Positions 26,601-38,607 of a stretch of DNA of 64,000 nt are shown here, piece after piece. Under the pieces are notes generated by a model that saw only the letters and a list, made by a program, of their open reading frames with translations, was not told where the DNA came from and searched no databases. The number at the start of each line of letters is the position of its first letter. Position 1 is the first letter of the stretch. The stretch is from Beta vulgaris subsp. vulgaris (Eukaryota > Streptophyta > Magnoliopsida > Caryophyllales > Amaranthaceae): positions 44,641,216 to 44,705,215 of the forward strand of contig NC_079206.1 in NCBI RefSeq assembly GCF_026745355.1. The letters run 5' to 3'. The translations under genes and the position numbers were made by a program.

Positions 26601-28976
26601 CTTCTAATCAGCAAAAAGGATTACGGAGGTGCTCTAGCCAGAAAGATTTCTTGAAGTCATATGATGGTTACTCTGTATGTGCACTTTATGTCATCTGATG
26701 CTTATTACTATAACTTCTTTTTAAATTGCTGAAAGTTGACACAACTACCCAGCTTAAAGAAGCTGGTTCACAAGAACTTCTATCTGTAATACAGTATTAT
26801 ATCAATGTGATGCAGTAATAGTTTCTTTAGGCATTCTGATATTATGATTACGAAGTATTCTATCTGAAACTGTTGTTCAAAACTTTCAGAGCTATTCCTC
26901 CACGTTAACTGATGATGAAGGGAATGATGCTTGTTACAATTCTAACCGAAGAACAAAGGAAATGCAAATACAAGCTGCACCTGGACTAAATAAGGTTTGT
27001 GACTGATTTTTCTTTCGATTAGGGTTGGGAAGGGTGAGCATCGTCAGGCAGGAAGGAAGGACAACTCATATTTTGCTCGCTGTTATATGTACAGGTTAAG
27101 GTTGAGAAGCAACTGTCAAAAACTGCTAGTAATAATGGTCTGCAATCAGCAGATTCTGATGTTCTTAAGGCTGTTTCGACTATAAGAAGGAATTACAAGA
27201 CAAAACTTGAAGAGGTATATCTAGTATTTCTAAATTCTGATGTTTAATATGTTATTGATGATTGTTTCTTCTTGTCAAAAATTCTATTGTAGTATATTTT
27301 GTAGTTTCCGTTAATGACCCTTCTTAATAACTTACTATGATGGTGAAGTAACTATTTGTTAAATCTTTGCTTTCATAGTCTGAAAAGCGTAAACAAGAAC
27401 TCCTTGCTGAAATAATGTTGGAGGAGGAACGTGGTAAGGAGCTTAAAAAAATTGTTGTGGAACTACTTCCTAACGCGAAGAGCATTCCTGTTAAAAGAGC
27501 TGCAAGAGGAAGAAAGGTACTTATTTCTAGAGTTCTATCTAACCAGGGCTTCCCTTTGTAATAGCACACTGGTCTAGCTCCATGGCACATTTCAGAAATT
27601 AGAAGTACAGGCAGTGCATATGTGAAATCAATCAGAAAATCTTTTGTTTTTCATATATTTGCTCACTTAGTTACTCTATTTACGATTTCAGAGAAGCACT
27701 GATAGAAACAAAATGTCTATGCAATTAGTAGAAGACGCGGATAAAATTATTGAAGAGTTCATTTCTAGTGTTGAAGAGACAGATATCTCTTCATTTGACG
27801 GTGAAAGGAGCGATACCAGTTCTGTTTTTGGAGGAGCAATAAAGCCAATGCTGCAATTTGGAGATACAGAATCTTTCAAAAGTTCACTGAGATCGGATTT
27901 GCTTCCTGGTGAAATGGACGGGGTTGTTCTTCCTTGGTTGAAGTGGGAGACTGGCAATGATGGCACTCCTCTATTGGGGAATGATAATAAGGAACATCCT
28001 ACAACTCCAAAAACCGTTCTTCAGGACACACGGAAGGTAGTGTACTGTTTACTTTCACCTGGTGATTTGTTATACTTCCTCCGTTCTGTTTTAAATGACA
28101 CGTTTGCTTTTTCACGCAACCCAATGCGCTTCTATAATTATAAATATCTTTAGTTGTGTACACGTAAAAATATAAAAAAGTTATAATTTGATAGTATGCA
28201 TCGAGACGAATCTAACAAGATCCCACTTGACTATGTTTTTCTTTATATAATGACGATAAATTAGAGTCAAAATTGATCAATGAATAGTGTCATTTCACCC
28301 AAATGTTTTATTTAAAACAGAACGGAGGAAGTATTAAGCTTTACTGCTTAGCTAACGTATGACTGCCTGGGTGACTGCTTAACTAACGCATGACTGCCGG
28401 GGTGACTGCTTAGCTAATGTACGACTGCAAGGGTTACTGCTGGGGTGCTTACTAATGTACTTTTTACTTACACTGGTTTGACAGATGACTGCCGAGGTAG
28501 CACAAGAGCAAAGCTCTATATCGAAAAGTAGCCATGGGAGTTGGAGTCCTGGAGTTGTTGATAGCTTCTCTCTGGATGCAGGAGAGGTTGAGAGCTGCAA
28601 AAGTCAACTCTTATCTCAAGTGCCCAGAAGGTCGCGGGTGGACATAGAGAAATATCTAAAACTTCCAAGCAACGAGGCTTTGCTTTCAGAAAGATGGAAA
28701 CAACGGGAAAGTATCAACACAGGTGGTCTCCTGATTTGTTACAGTGGCTCTGTAGGAGAATTTCTTTTTTGAAAGATTGTAGCAATCGATCCCATTTTAG
28801 GTGCATTGGTCATTAGCACACACCTCTGTCAATTCTCACTCAGTGCAAATTTCTGAGACTTTGTATTTAGACTAAGGTCTCGCTTGTTTCGCTTTACTTG
28901 CCTAGGTGGAGATATCTTGCAGCAATTATGTATTGTCTCCGCACTGAGCTGCTGTACAAAGTACTGTCGCTACTAG
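23679..28976 (+). CDS. Ser/Arg-rich protein with coiled-coil-like segment, unknown function, 8 exons
   Basis: Exons 23679-24176, 26513-26674, 26890-26994, 27095-27214, 27379-27516, 27692-28036, 28485-28722 and 28906-28976 join in frame (1677 nt, 558 aa). All introns are GT-AG. Residues 1-60 are Ser-rich with an SRSVSRFSHR motif. RRGRSVSRR and RRRRSLSV follow near 125-155, basic patches that could be nuclear or microtubule-binding. A heptad-like charged stretch (KTKLEE then SEKRKQELLAEIMLEEERGKELKK) lies near residues 245-275. An acidic Ser-rich region and a WLKWE motif follow. I do not recognise a named domain. A second acceptor (CAG at 28915-28917) would change the last exon. Introns are long (2.3 kb in intron 1); the exon 6/7 intron holds a MITE. 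Confidence 0.82.
24177..26512 (+). other. Intron 1 of the coiled-coil gene
   Basis: 2336 bp between the donor GAG/GTAATT and the acceptor TTTTACAG. ORFs inside, such as 26078-26407, carry no domain and lie between in-frame exons. No complete transposon was found in it. Confidence 0.7.
28075..28331. mobile_element. Stowaway MITE in intron 6
   Basis: 257 bp with good inverted ends, CTTCCTCCGTTCTGTTTTAA and TTAAAACAGAACGGAGGAAG. TA flanks at 28073-28074 and 28332-28333. It contains the shared GAGACGAATCTAACAAGATC block. It is followed (28345-28460) by several GACTGC(T/C)(T/G)-type short repeats. Confidence 0.9.
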
Positions 28977-29415
28977 CATTTAATACTACTAGATGCAGTT
29001 TCATAGTTTTATTCTTTTATCCACCATTATTGCCTTGCTTTTCCTTGGTTTATGCAAATTTAGTGGATATACACATTTTGTGAAAGGGTGAATCGTGCAC
29101 ACATGTAAAATTTGACGAGCCAGTATAATTGAAACCTTTTGGCCTTGGCCCTTGTGTATGGACATATTAGTCTGCGGACTCTGTTGAGCATAGGGATGGC
29201 AACGAGTCGGATTTGGACCGGATTATGCATAATCCAACTCCGACCCTACAAGAAGTCGGATTTTAAATCCAAGTTCGAGTCCGACTCCGACACTCGGCTT
29301 CGAAAATTTAATTCCGATCCGACTTATAATTCAAACATTCGACTCCGACCCGACTTAAAATTCGCACATCCGACTTAAAATCCGAACAAGGCCGCCCGGC
29401 GGGGGCGTAAGCTAA
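28977..29415. other. Gene 3' flank and hAT-like fragment
   Basis: From 29191 the sequence AGGGATGGCAACGAGTCGG starts a run of TCCGACTC/GTCGGAT repeats to about 29390. This resembles the terminal part of GGGATGGCAA-type hAT derivatives such as the one at 34246. No matching right end is present: the 1.33-kb repeat begins instead. Confidence 0.45.
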
Positions 29416-30381
29416 TTTGGCGTATTTCTCGCCCGCCTGGCCGGGCTGTTTGGCTTGTATGCTTAAGGAGTTCTCGTCTTGCCCGGTCGACCGGGGGAGA
29501 GTGATTTCTCGCTTTTTTCGTGCAATCTTGTCCGAATCACTTGTGCAATATCTCAGATCTTCTGTGGACCATATGTGACCATTGAACTTCCGTTCCGCGA
29601 CTCAAAGAAAGGCATTAAACGCTTGCACAAAAATATCTAACAAATGGAAACAAGTCCAGACATATCAAATCACACAAAAATCGAGATCAAATCGACTATT
29701 AAAGCTAATGGAATTGAGCAAATAATCTATATAAAATACACACATCGGTTCATCAATAAGATTGGCCACGATAAGACAGAAGCCATGAAGGGTAGAAAAA
29801 TTTGGAGGTGAGAAGAAATGGAAAGAAAACATTTAAAATAAGAGAAAGAATGGAGATATAAGAGAAATGTAAAACTAGTGTTGACTCCTAAATCATCTTA
29901 TGCATTATCAATCATTAATTTCGCTCTAGAATAATTATGGAAACTTTAATGTCCATTCTCAAATATCAAAATTAATTCCTCCATTGATGAAATTTGGAGC
30001 TCCAATCTTTAATTTTGCTATTCAGTAATTTCAATGTAGGTTGAAAATATGGAGAGAGAGATACAATGTAGGAGACAAAAATGGGCGTGAGAAATAATTG
30101 AGGGGAAAGAGATTTGGAGGTGAGAAACAAAGAGAAAATTTGTACGTAAGAGAAACATTGGAGATAAGAGAAACATTAGAGAAGAGAGAAAATTGAAGGT
30201 AAGAGAAACAACAAAGAAGAAGAGGAGTAAAGAATATGAGGGAAGAAGAGAGAAATAAGTTAATTAAAAATGAGCAAAAATTTGCTCATTTGGAGAATTT
30301 ATTACAAATTTGCCCCAGTGTACTATAAGTATGATACACTCGGGTGTATCATGAATAGACTCGTGGATAACCCAAATCGAT

Positions 30382-30684
30382 ATGAATGGAAGATGCCTCT
30401 TCTCTTTGTCTTGGTCGGTCCAGGGAACCCGCGTTAGGCCAAAAAAACTATATGGAGACAAAGAAGTTCGTATTACACCAAGAATTGACAAGCGAATGAA
30501 TCGGCTATTTTTTCGTCGGTGCGCTCATTCCGAATTTCTTTGTACCGACCAGAAGAGCACAAGAGAAAAGCGGATCCAATACCAAGACGACTTCTTTCTC
30601 AGGAAGTGCAGCAAGTACTTGAGAAATGTTGGAATATCATGCCCCACGGAAAATAGACTTACCGACAAGAGAGAACGAGACTGA
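30382..30684 (+). CDS. Small ORF in the 1.33-kb repeat, unknown
   Basis: 100 codons, basic and Arg/Lys-rich (KRMNRLFFRRCAHSEFLC in the middle). The second unit has the same region (31717-31989), but an A-run change and an extra A alter the frame at both ends, giving a different N- and C-terminus. The lack of frame conservation between copies that are otherwise almost identical argues against function. Organelle origin was considered but no gene could be named. Confidence 0.2.
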   Translation: MNGRCLFSLSWSVQGTRVRPKKLYGDKEVRITPRIDKRMNRLFFRRCAHSEFLCTDQKSTREKRIQYQDDFFLRKCSKYLRNVGISCPTENRLTDKRERD

Positions 30685-30720
30685 CCCACCTAAGATAGAG
30701 AAGGCAAGAGTGAGTTCGGA

Positions 30721-30909
30721 TTGGATAATGTTTTTGGGATAACTGATTTGGCGTATTTCTCGCCCGCCTGGCCGGGCTGTTTGGCTTGTATGCTTAAGGA
30801 GTTCTCGTCTTGCCCGGTCGACCGGGGGAGAGTGATTTCTCGCTTTTTTCGTGCAATCTTGTCCGAATCACTTGTGCAATATCTCAGATCTTCTGTGGAC
30901 CATATGTGA
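30721..30909 (+). CDS. 62-codon ORF at the repeat junction, unknown
   Basis: An identical 62-aa ORF occurs at 30721-30909 and 32054-32242, spanning the junction between adjacent units (MDNVFGITDLAYFSPAWPG start). The first unit has only the downstream part. No domain is recognised. It is conserved only because the DNA is duplicated. Confidence 0.2.
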   Translation: MDNVFGITDLAYFSPAWPGCLACMLKEFSSCPVDRGRVISRFFRAILSESLVQYLRSSVDHM

Positions 30910-33034
30910 CCATTGAACTTCCGTTCCGCGACTCAAAGAAAGGCATTAAACGCTTGCACAAAAATATCTAACAAATGGAAACAAGTCCAGACATATCAAA
31001 TCACACAAAAATCGAGATCAAATCGACTATTAAAGCTAATGGAATTGAGCAAATAATCTATATAAAATACACACATCGGTTCATCAATAAGATTGGCCAC
31101 GATAAGACAGAAGCCATGAAGGGTAGAAAAATTTGGAGGTGAGAAGAAATGGAAAGAAAACATTTAAAATAAGAGAAAGAATGGAGATATAAGAGAAATG
31201 TAAAACTAGTGTTGACTCCTAAATCATCTTATGCATTATCAATCATTAATTTCGCTCTAGAATAATTATGGAAACTTTAATGTCCATTCTCAAATATCAA
31301 AATTAATTCCTCCATTGATGAAATTTGGAGCTCCAATCTTTAATTTTGCTATTCAGTAATTTCAATGTAGGTTGAAAATATGGAGAGAGAGATACAATGT
31401 AGGAGACAAAAATGGGCGTGAGAAATAATTGAGGGGAAAGAGATTTGGAGGTGAGAAACAAAGAGAAAATTTGTACGTAAGAGAAACATTGGAGATAAGA
31501 GAAACATTAGAGAAGAGAGAAAATTGAAGGTAAGAGAAACAACAAAGAAGAAGAGGAGTAAAGAATATGAGGGAAGAAGAGAGAAATAAGTTAATTAAAA
31601 ATGAGCAAAAATTTGCTCATTTGGAGAATTTATTACAAATTTGCCCCAGTGTACTATAAGTATGATACACTCGGGTGTATCATGAATAGACTCGTGGATA
31701 ACCCAAATCGATATGAATGGAAGATGCCTCTTCTCTTTGTCTTGGTCGGTCCAGGGAACCCGCGTTAGGCCAAAAAAAACTATATGGAGACAAAGAAGTT
31801 CGTATTACACCAAGAATTGACAAGCGAATGAATCGGCTATTTTTTCGTCGGTGCGCTCATTCCGAATTTCTTTGTACCGACCAGAAGAGCACAAGAAGAA
31901 AAGCGGATCCAATACCAAGACGACTTCTTTCTCAGGAAGTGCAGCAAGTACTTGAGAAATGTTGGAATATCATGCCCCACGGAAAATAGACTTACCGACA
32001 AGAGAGAACGAGACTGACCCACCTAAGATAGAGAAGGCAAGAGTGAGTTCGGATTGGATAATGTTTTTGGGATAACTGATTTGGCGTATTTCTCGCCCGC
32101 CTGGCCGGGCTGTTTGGCTTGTATGCTTAAGGAGTTCTCGTCTTGCCCGGTCGACCGGGGGAGAGTGATTTCTCGCTTTTTTCGTGCAATCTTGTCCGAA
32201 TCACTTGTGCAATATCTCAGATCTTCTGTGGACCATATGTGACCATTGAACTTCCGTTCCGCGACTCAAAGAAAGGCATTAAACGCTTGCACAAAAATAT
32301 CTAACAAATGGAAACAAGTCCAGACATATCAAATCACACAAAAATCGAGATCAAATCGACTATTTAAGCTAATGGAATTGAGCAAATAATCTATATAAAA
32401 TACACACATCGGTTCATCAATAAGATTGGCCACGATAAGACAGAAGCCATGAAGGGTAGAAAAATTTGGAGGTGAGAAGAAATGGAAAGAAAACATTTAA
32501 AATAAGAGAAAGAATGGAGATATAAGAGAAATGTAAAACTAGTGTTGACTCCTAAATCATCTTATGCATTATCAATCATTAATTTCGCTCTAGAATAATT
32601 ATGGAAACTTTAATGTCCATTCTCAAATATCAAAATTAATTCCTCCATTGATGAAATTTGGAGCTCCAATCTTTAATTTTGCTATTCAGTAATTTCAATG
32701 TAGGTTGAAAATATGGAGAGAGAGATACAATGTAGGAGACAAAAATGGGCGTGAGAAATAATTGAGGGGAAAGAGATTTGGAGGTGAGAAACAAAGAGAA
32801 AATTTGTACGTAAGAGAAACATTGGAGATAAGAGAAACATTAGAGAAGAGAGAAAATTGAAGGTAAGAGAAACAACAAAGAAGAAGAGGAGTAAAGAATA
32901 TGAGGGAAGAAGAGAGAAATAAGTTAATTAAAAATGAGCAAAAATTTGCTCATTTGGAGAATTTATTACAAATTTGCCCCAGTGTACTATAAGTATGATA
33001 CACTCGGGTGTATCATGAATAGACTCGTGGATAA

Positions 33035-34020
33035 CGCTTTCATAAAATCAAAATTGGACCTACCTACAAGTAAAATGGTTCCTTAAAGTTTTAATTTGGT
33101 TATGGATCTAAATATTTGGTCATTTAGATAATTCTAATATATTGGTGAATATAATAGTATTTAAGCAGTTTTTTGGAAGATATAAATTAATTGAAACCAA
33201 CCTAACTAGTAGAAAATCAAATACAACAAGAGTATCTCGTATAGATGGAAGATATATCATATCTAAAATATTCAAAAGAATAAGACTTATATATGATAAT
33301 TTAATTCAATTTTAAGTCTGATTAATCAGGTTTCAAATCGATTTTGATTTTAAAACGTGAGAACCAAAATTGTAACCGATTTCAATCAATTCCAATATCT
33401 TTTGTACTCAAGACATGAACTCATAACATATCCAGTTTCGGATCCAACAACATTTTGACCAACGGTTTTGTAGACGTTTGCTCAAGAACGTGTTGTCGTC
33501 TCATTGTCAGAGTCCATTTTGGACTCCAACAAGGATACCAAGTAGTTGCGTGACAAAGTAAACGTAAGTTGGTACCAAATTATTATGAAGTTGATACCAA
33601 TACCAAAGTGAATCTTACTTGATACCAAAGTGTAAGTTACACTTTGGCACTAATTTGACTACGTTTTTACTTTGGTACCTCCAGCCTTTGTACCAATACA
33701 AAGTGAGTTTTACTTGGCACAAAGTAATTCTTACTTGGTACCAAAGTGATACTTACACTTTAGTACCAATTTGATTGTGTTATGGTACCAACTTATACTT
33801 TACTTTGGTAGCTCCAACCTATATACAAATACCAATACCAATATTAGAGTAATATTGTATGTAAAAGGATAGTATGGAGTTTTACTAGTCATAGGCCTGT
33901 ATTGTAAACAATATATATATATATATATATTAAATGTTAGGGTTAACCTAATCAAGTTAACACAATTATTCTCCACACTTGTACATAGTATCACAACCTA
34001 GTAAAAATTAAATATTTTTT
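33035..34020. other. Intergenic DNA with TTGGTACCAAAG repeats
   Basis: AT-rich. Between about 33535 and 33840 there are many short direct and inverted copies of TTGGTACCAAAGTG and ACTTTGGTACC. A (TA)n run lies at about 33912-33930. No gene seen. Confidence 0.5.
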
Positions 34021-35060
34021 TTCTCTGGCCTGCCGCCCGCCGCCCGCCATCATGGACGCCGCCTCTGCCGCCGCCATTGCTTCCTCCGCTGCCTCCTCTT
34101 CATCGCTGCTTTTTCCCCGCGTCCATGTTTCCAGCCACCGTGCCCCTAGGCCCCGTCGCCGCTGTCGGTTTTACCAGCTCCAGCTCGACGACGCTGCCAT
34201 CGTCCTTCGCCGCATGTGGTTTCTCACCGGCACACAGTCTCCAGCTAGGGATGGCAATGGGTCCAAGATCCTACCCATACCCACCCAGACCCTACCCTAA
34301 AATTAGGGTATGGGTCTTAATTTTTTGGACCATATGGGTAAGGGTAGGGTATGGGTCTTGGTCTTATCCGGTAAGGGTAGGGTATGGGTCCACTCCTCAA
34401 ATACCCAGACCCTACCCATAGACCCATCTAAATAAAATATATATTTTTATTTTTTATAATTAAAATAAATATAGATATAAACATAACCTTCCAACTTCTA
34501 GCAGACTTCCTATAAATTAAAACCCTGACCCTCCCTCCCTTACTAGCCGCAAATCTCACGTCTATCAGACTCACAATCTCTCTCTCTCACTACTCTCACT
34601 CTCTTGCTCTACTCTCCGTCTCTCACTCTCCACTTGCAAATCGCCAACCAGTCAACCATAGTAGAAATGTAGAACTAATTGCCTGTGATGTTTTTTTTTT
34701 TAGAAACGAAGTAGAAGTGTAGAACTAGTAGAAGCTAATTACAAAATTAATATATAAAATTGTGCTTACCGATTATATATACATGTGATAATGTACGAGG
34801 AATTTTTTTTTGTGTTCGACCCATTTTAGACCCTAGACCCTACCCAGACCCTACGGGTATGGGTACGGGTCCTAAAAAGTTTTACCCTATGGGTATGGGT
34901 AGGGTGTGGGTCTACATCCAAAAATTAGGGTATGGGTATGGGTCTAGCCTTACCCTACCCAGACCCTGCCCATTGCCATCCCTATCTCCAGCCGCGCGCT
35001 ACACCTCTGTTTCCGCCCGGTTTCATACACCCGACATTGCAGTATACACCCGACATGGCA
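34021..35060 (+). pseudogene. GC-rich gene fragment split by a hAT element
   Basis: 34021-34245 is strikingly GC-rich compared with its surroundings. It reads as an Ala/Ser-rich N-terminus from ATG at 34052 (MDAASAAAIASSAASSSS...), like a transit peptide; a second frame from 34077 is also open. The hAT insertion at 34246 interrupts it, and about 70 bp resume after 34992. I see no continuing ORF or intron signals, so this is either a captured fragment or the remains of a 5' exon. Family unknown. Confidence 0.35.
34246..34984. mobile_element. Non-autonomous hAT element, perfect 8-bp TSD
   Basis: 739 bp with inverted ends TAGGGATGGCAATGGG and CCCATTGCCATCCCTA. The 8-bp duplication TCTCCAGC is exact at 34238-34245 and 34985-34992. 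Subterminal regions are full of GGGTATGGGT/ACCCTACCC repeats. It has no transposase ORF. Confidence 0.93.
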
Positions 35061-35099
35061 ATATTATGCTTGAAGTTTTGATATACATAACTTGTTTGG

Positions 35100-35620
35100 T
35101 ACGTACCCCCAAATAGTTTAGATTATTCCAGAATAACCTAATGTTGGGATTATGTTGAGCGGGTCGTTCATAGTTGGGATTATTCAATTTTTTCTTTATA
35201 TTATTGGTGGATAATCCTATCAAATTTTTATTATTGTTGCCTTAACTGAATGAATAATTGTTGCTATAATCTGAAGTGTTGCCAATAAAATCTAGAGAAA
35301 TGTTGTAATCATAAACTATGAAGTGTTGCCATAATTGGTAAAAAATGATGTTCAATATTTTTAAAATTGTTCCTTCAAGTTAAATAACAATTGTTGCTAT
35401 AATTAGGTAAAAGTGTTGCCAAAGAAAAGCGCTGCCACATATACTTATAATACGGATAATCTTAAGCGTTGCAAAAGGTGCCCAAAGCGCTGCTATAGGC
35501 TTATAGCAATGCCACCTAATGGTGACGGTTGATAATCCGTTGCTATAGCCATTTAGCAACACTAAATCAACATATAGCTACATTTTTATGAGGTTGCTTG
35601 AAGCATGTTTTCTTGTAGTA
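35100..35620. mobile_element. CACTA-derived fragment (right end)
   Basis: Ends GCATGTTTTCTTGTAGTA at 35620, the complement of a CACTACAAGAAAACATGC-type end with one changed base. Subterminal AGCGCTGC, AGCGTTGC and TTGCTATA motifs recur in both directions. The left end is not found. Confidence 0.45.
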
Positions 35621-35879
35621 TTCGTCGTTCCTCATGTTGAAAACTCTGTTGATTTAGATCTCGATTTAGATCTTTGACTTGTAACGTGTTGCGTGGTTTC
35701 TCGAAGGGTACTCGGGTTGAAAACTTCGTCGTTTGAGTTAATTTTGTGGCTTCTCGAAGGTTGAAAACTTTGTCGCTTAATTTTCTGGGGAAAGAAGAAG
35801 AAGGGGAGGGAGAGAGGAGATTGACTGATTAGAGAGATGTAAGATTGAAGATTTTGCATGAGATTGAAGACGGGGAGGG

Positions 35880-36191
35880 ATCAACGGTTAGAGAGCGAAA
35901 GAGTGCATGAAAGTTTTAAGTAAGAGAGAATGGTTATGTGTGTGGGACTGAAGAGTAACTCGAAAATTAAAAAAGGGGAAGTTGAATGGATATGCGTAGG
36001 TTGAAAGTCCTGCCCGACCCAAATCACCAAAAAGTTTGTGTCATGTTGGTTTATACATCTGATGTAGATGATTCTGCTCCTATAAATGGCATCGAATGTT
36101 CCCCTACATCCGACGCAAATGATCTTACTACGTCGGTTCTTTTTTTGTTGGACTAGAGTTAGGGGCGCAAATTAGCCCTTTTTTAGTAGTG
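35880..36191. mobile_element. CACTA-derived fragment (right end)
   Basis: Ends GGGCGCAAATTAGCCCTTTT followed by TTAGTAGTG at 36191, a standard CACTACTAAAA end in reverse. Subterminal units CATCCGACGCAAATGAT and TACGTCGGTT resemble those of the element at 46305. The left end is not found; 35880 is approximate. Confidence 0.5.
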
Positions 36192-36769
36192 CTAGATGTA
36201 GTAGCAGAACAACCATTTCTCTTGCCCTAAATTCTCTCTCAAAAACCCTAATTTCTTCTAATTTCATCGTCAAACCTAGATATCTCTCATGTTTGTCCCG
36301 CCAATCTCTACATTATCTCGTCCTCATCAACGAAAACTATAATAGTAATAGAATAGCACAAATTTCTCCCTTTCGTGCTTCAGCTTAGCAATTAAAGAAT
36401 CCCGACTAGCTAATTGATTCTGTTGAGACTTTTAATTTTGACTGCGATGGCATAATAATTCGTCGCCATATTTAGGATTGAGAGAAGAGAAGAGGACAGA
36501 AGATGAACGACAGATAGGAGATGAACTCTGCAATTTCCATCACAACCTTCTGGTGCTACTGACAAGAAGTTTGGTTGATTTGATCGAAAATTAGGGTTTT
36601 GTTTTGTTTTTGTTTCGATGTGATGTTGTTTAGGGATGAGGTTCAACGAAATGAGAGGGAGGAGATGCGAGGGAAGGCTGAATGATAAAGAAGATAAGGG
36701 GGTTAGGGTTCAGTCAACGTGAAATGAGATAGGAGAGAAGGGGGTAGGGGTAGGGGTTTATATGTTGGG

Positions 36770-37005
36770 CCAACCCAACTGATCTGGTCTTGAGCCTACT
36801 GGATCAATTGAGGGGTTTGTTGGATGGGTTAATTAAGCGTTTCATGTATTGGACCTTGGATCAGTTAATTGATCCAGTCCTTTGCCCAAACTGGATCAGT
36901 TAATTGATCCAACTCTTTGGCGTTAAAACATGGACTTCAACTGATCCTGTTTTTTGCAAAACTGTATCATTTAACTTGTATCATTTAAGGTTTTTTCCAC
37001 TAGTG
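36770..37005. mobile_element. CACTA-derived fragment (right end)
   Basis: Ends GGTTTTTTCCACTAGTG at 37005, the complement of CACTAGTGGAAAAAACC. It is preceded by repeats of AACTGATCC, TGGATCAGTTAATTGATCCA and relatives in both orientations, typical of CACTA subterminal repeats. The left border is unknown. Confidence 0.5.
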
Positions 37006-37125
37006 TACATATATATTATATATAAATATATAATTAATTATAAAGACTACAATACAACATTATTGTTGAAAAAAAAAAGGTTAATGTGTAAGAATTTAAC
37101 CAATGCAACTAAATAGTGTAGTAAT

Positions 37126-37424
37126 CCCCCCCATTTCATTTTAATTTACTCACTTCACTTTGGGGGAGAGCCAAGGAGGAAGTACAAAAGTATGAGAAAG
37201 AAAATGAAAAGGTGGAGAGAGAAACTGAAAAGTGAGAGAGAGAAAAAAAAAAGAGTACTGGGTAAAATATTAAAAAGTGAATGACATGGGTGGAAAAGGA
37301 GGAGAAAGTAGATAAAGTAGATGTGATATGTTACCAAAAATTTAAAAAAAACAACAGTGTGTAGATTAAAAAGAAACGGACTAAAAAGAAAAGTGTGTAC
37401 ATTAAAAAGAAACGGATGGAGTAG
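37126..37424. mobile_element. Stowaway-like MITE, degenerate
   Basis: The left end CCCCCCATTTCATTTTAATT and the right end ATTAAAAAGAAACGGATGGAG are imperfect inverted repeats, with TA near both borders. The right end contains a 30-bp direct repeat (ATTAAAAAGAAACGGA twice). Confidence 0.5.
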
Positions 37425-38379
37425 TATTTAGACACATTATTATATACTCGAGTATCCTATGATGAGTGATGACTAGTACTCCATTTTAATTGGTACGGAT
37501 TGAGGAAAGAATAAATAATGAGCCTAGATAAAATATTTTAAGCGAAATGCATCTTCTAACACTTTTTTCTAATCCCATTTTCGAAATCCTTTTTATAAAT
37601 AGCTTTACCAAGCCCACTTTTAAAAATGTTTTAAAATAGTTTTATAAAAGCCCATCTCCGAAAGCCTTTCTAATAATAGTTTTGTAAACCCCTTTTAAAA
37701 CGTGTTTTTTTGGCCCAATTTAATCAATAGAGTTAATTAATTATATTAATTATCTAGGATATTTCAAAAAAAAATCCTATTTAACAAAAATATTTCCAGA
37801 ATATCTATCTTTGTCTAATCTAAATGTAAATATGAATCTAAACTAATTCTAAATATATATCATATAACTAATATATAACTATTAATTTCATTAACTTTCC
37901 GTTAGAACTAATGTCTTGGCGCACAAAACAAGGTGCCTTATGTCAATTTTTTTGTCAATTTGACCCTTAAGGGCTATAATGACACTCAATTTCTTACCGG
38001 GCGAATTTTTAGGAATGAAAATAAATTTGGACTTTAAATTTGACCTTAAGGGCTAAAATGAGCCTCAAAACTGTAACCGAGCTATATTTATGGCATGCAA
38101 ACCTAGATAATTTTCAAGCACGCAAACTGAGACATTTATTCTGATGAAAATTAAAGAACTTAACGTGTTTTTTACTCTATAAGGTCACATTTGGGAATAA
38201 ACACAATAATGAATGGTTACAAGTGGGAATAAAAAGAAAAAAAATTAGCGCCACCAACTAGAAAAGTTAAAGGTCATCATTGGAATTTTCTTTTTTTTTT
38301 AAATATTTACTTTAAATCTTTTTAAAAATAGAGTACTACACTTTTAAAAAACAATTAAAAAAATAGAGTTGTACTAGTA
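37425..38379. other. Intergenic AT-rich DNA
   Basis: No coding potential. Repeats of TTTTATAAA/AGCCCA near 37590-37700 look like decayed repeat DNA. Family not recognised. Confidence 0.4.
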
Positions 38380-38439
38380 CACATATATAAAGAGTATCAA
38401 CTTAATAACTTTATCTTACACAATTATACTCACTTTATG

Positions 38440-38607
38440 ATTTTTTTCCTACCAAGTTTATCTTACTTGAATCTTTTATAGATTGAAACTTTGAATCTGA
38501 TTTAGATTTGGATTTCAAAGTACTTATTATCACACGTAATGGCATATGAATATAAATTCTACCACATAAAGAAACTACTCGGACATCGCACAGATTTCAA
38601 AAACTAG
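38440..38607 (+). mobile_element. Helitron 3' end fragment
   Basis: Ends CTCGGACATCGCACAG, then ATTTCAAAAACTAG before T, similar to the end at 22629. The 5' end is not identified, so the left limit is a guess. Confidence 0.5.

Larger units (their letters stand above)
29416..33034. repeat. 1.33-kb tandem repeat, 2.7 copies
   Basis: Units start at 29416, 30747 and 32080 (periods 1331 and 1333). The third stops at about 33034, after GACTCGTGGATAAC. I could find only a few differences: an A/T change in AATCGACTATTAAAGC, the length of an A run near 31773, and one extra A near 31892. Each unit has a short GC-richer part (about 370 bp before each new unit start, plus 165 bp after) with small ORFs, and a long GAGAAA-rich purine part. 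No transposon ends or known gene are recognised. The near-identity points to recent duplication or an assembly duplication. Confidence 0.95.

Noticed and set aside
29416..33034. Organelle DNA insertion as the source of the 1.33-kb unit
   Set aside because: The short ORFs looked mitochondrial in style, but I could not match them to any organelle gene I know, and the purine-rich part is not organelle-like.
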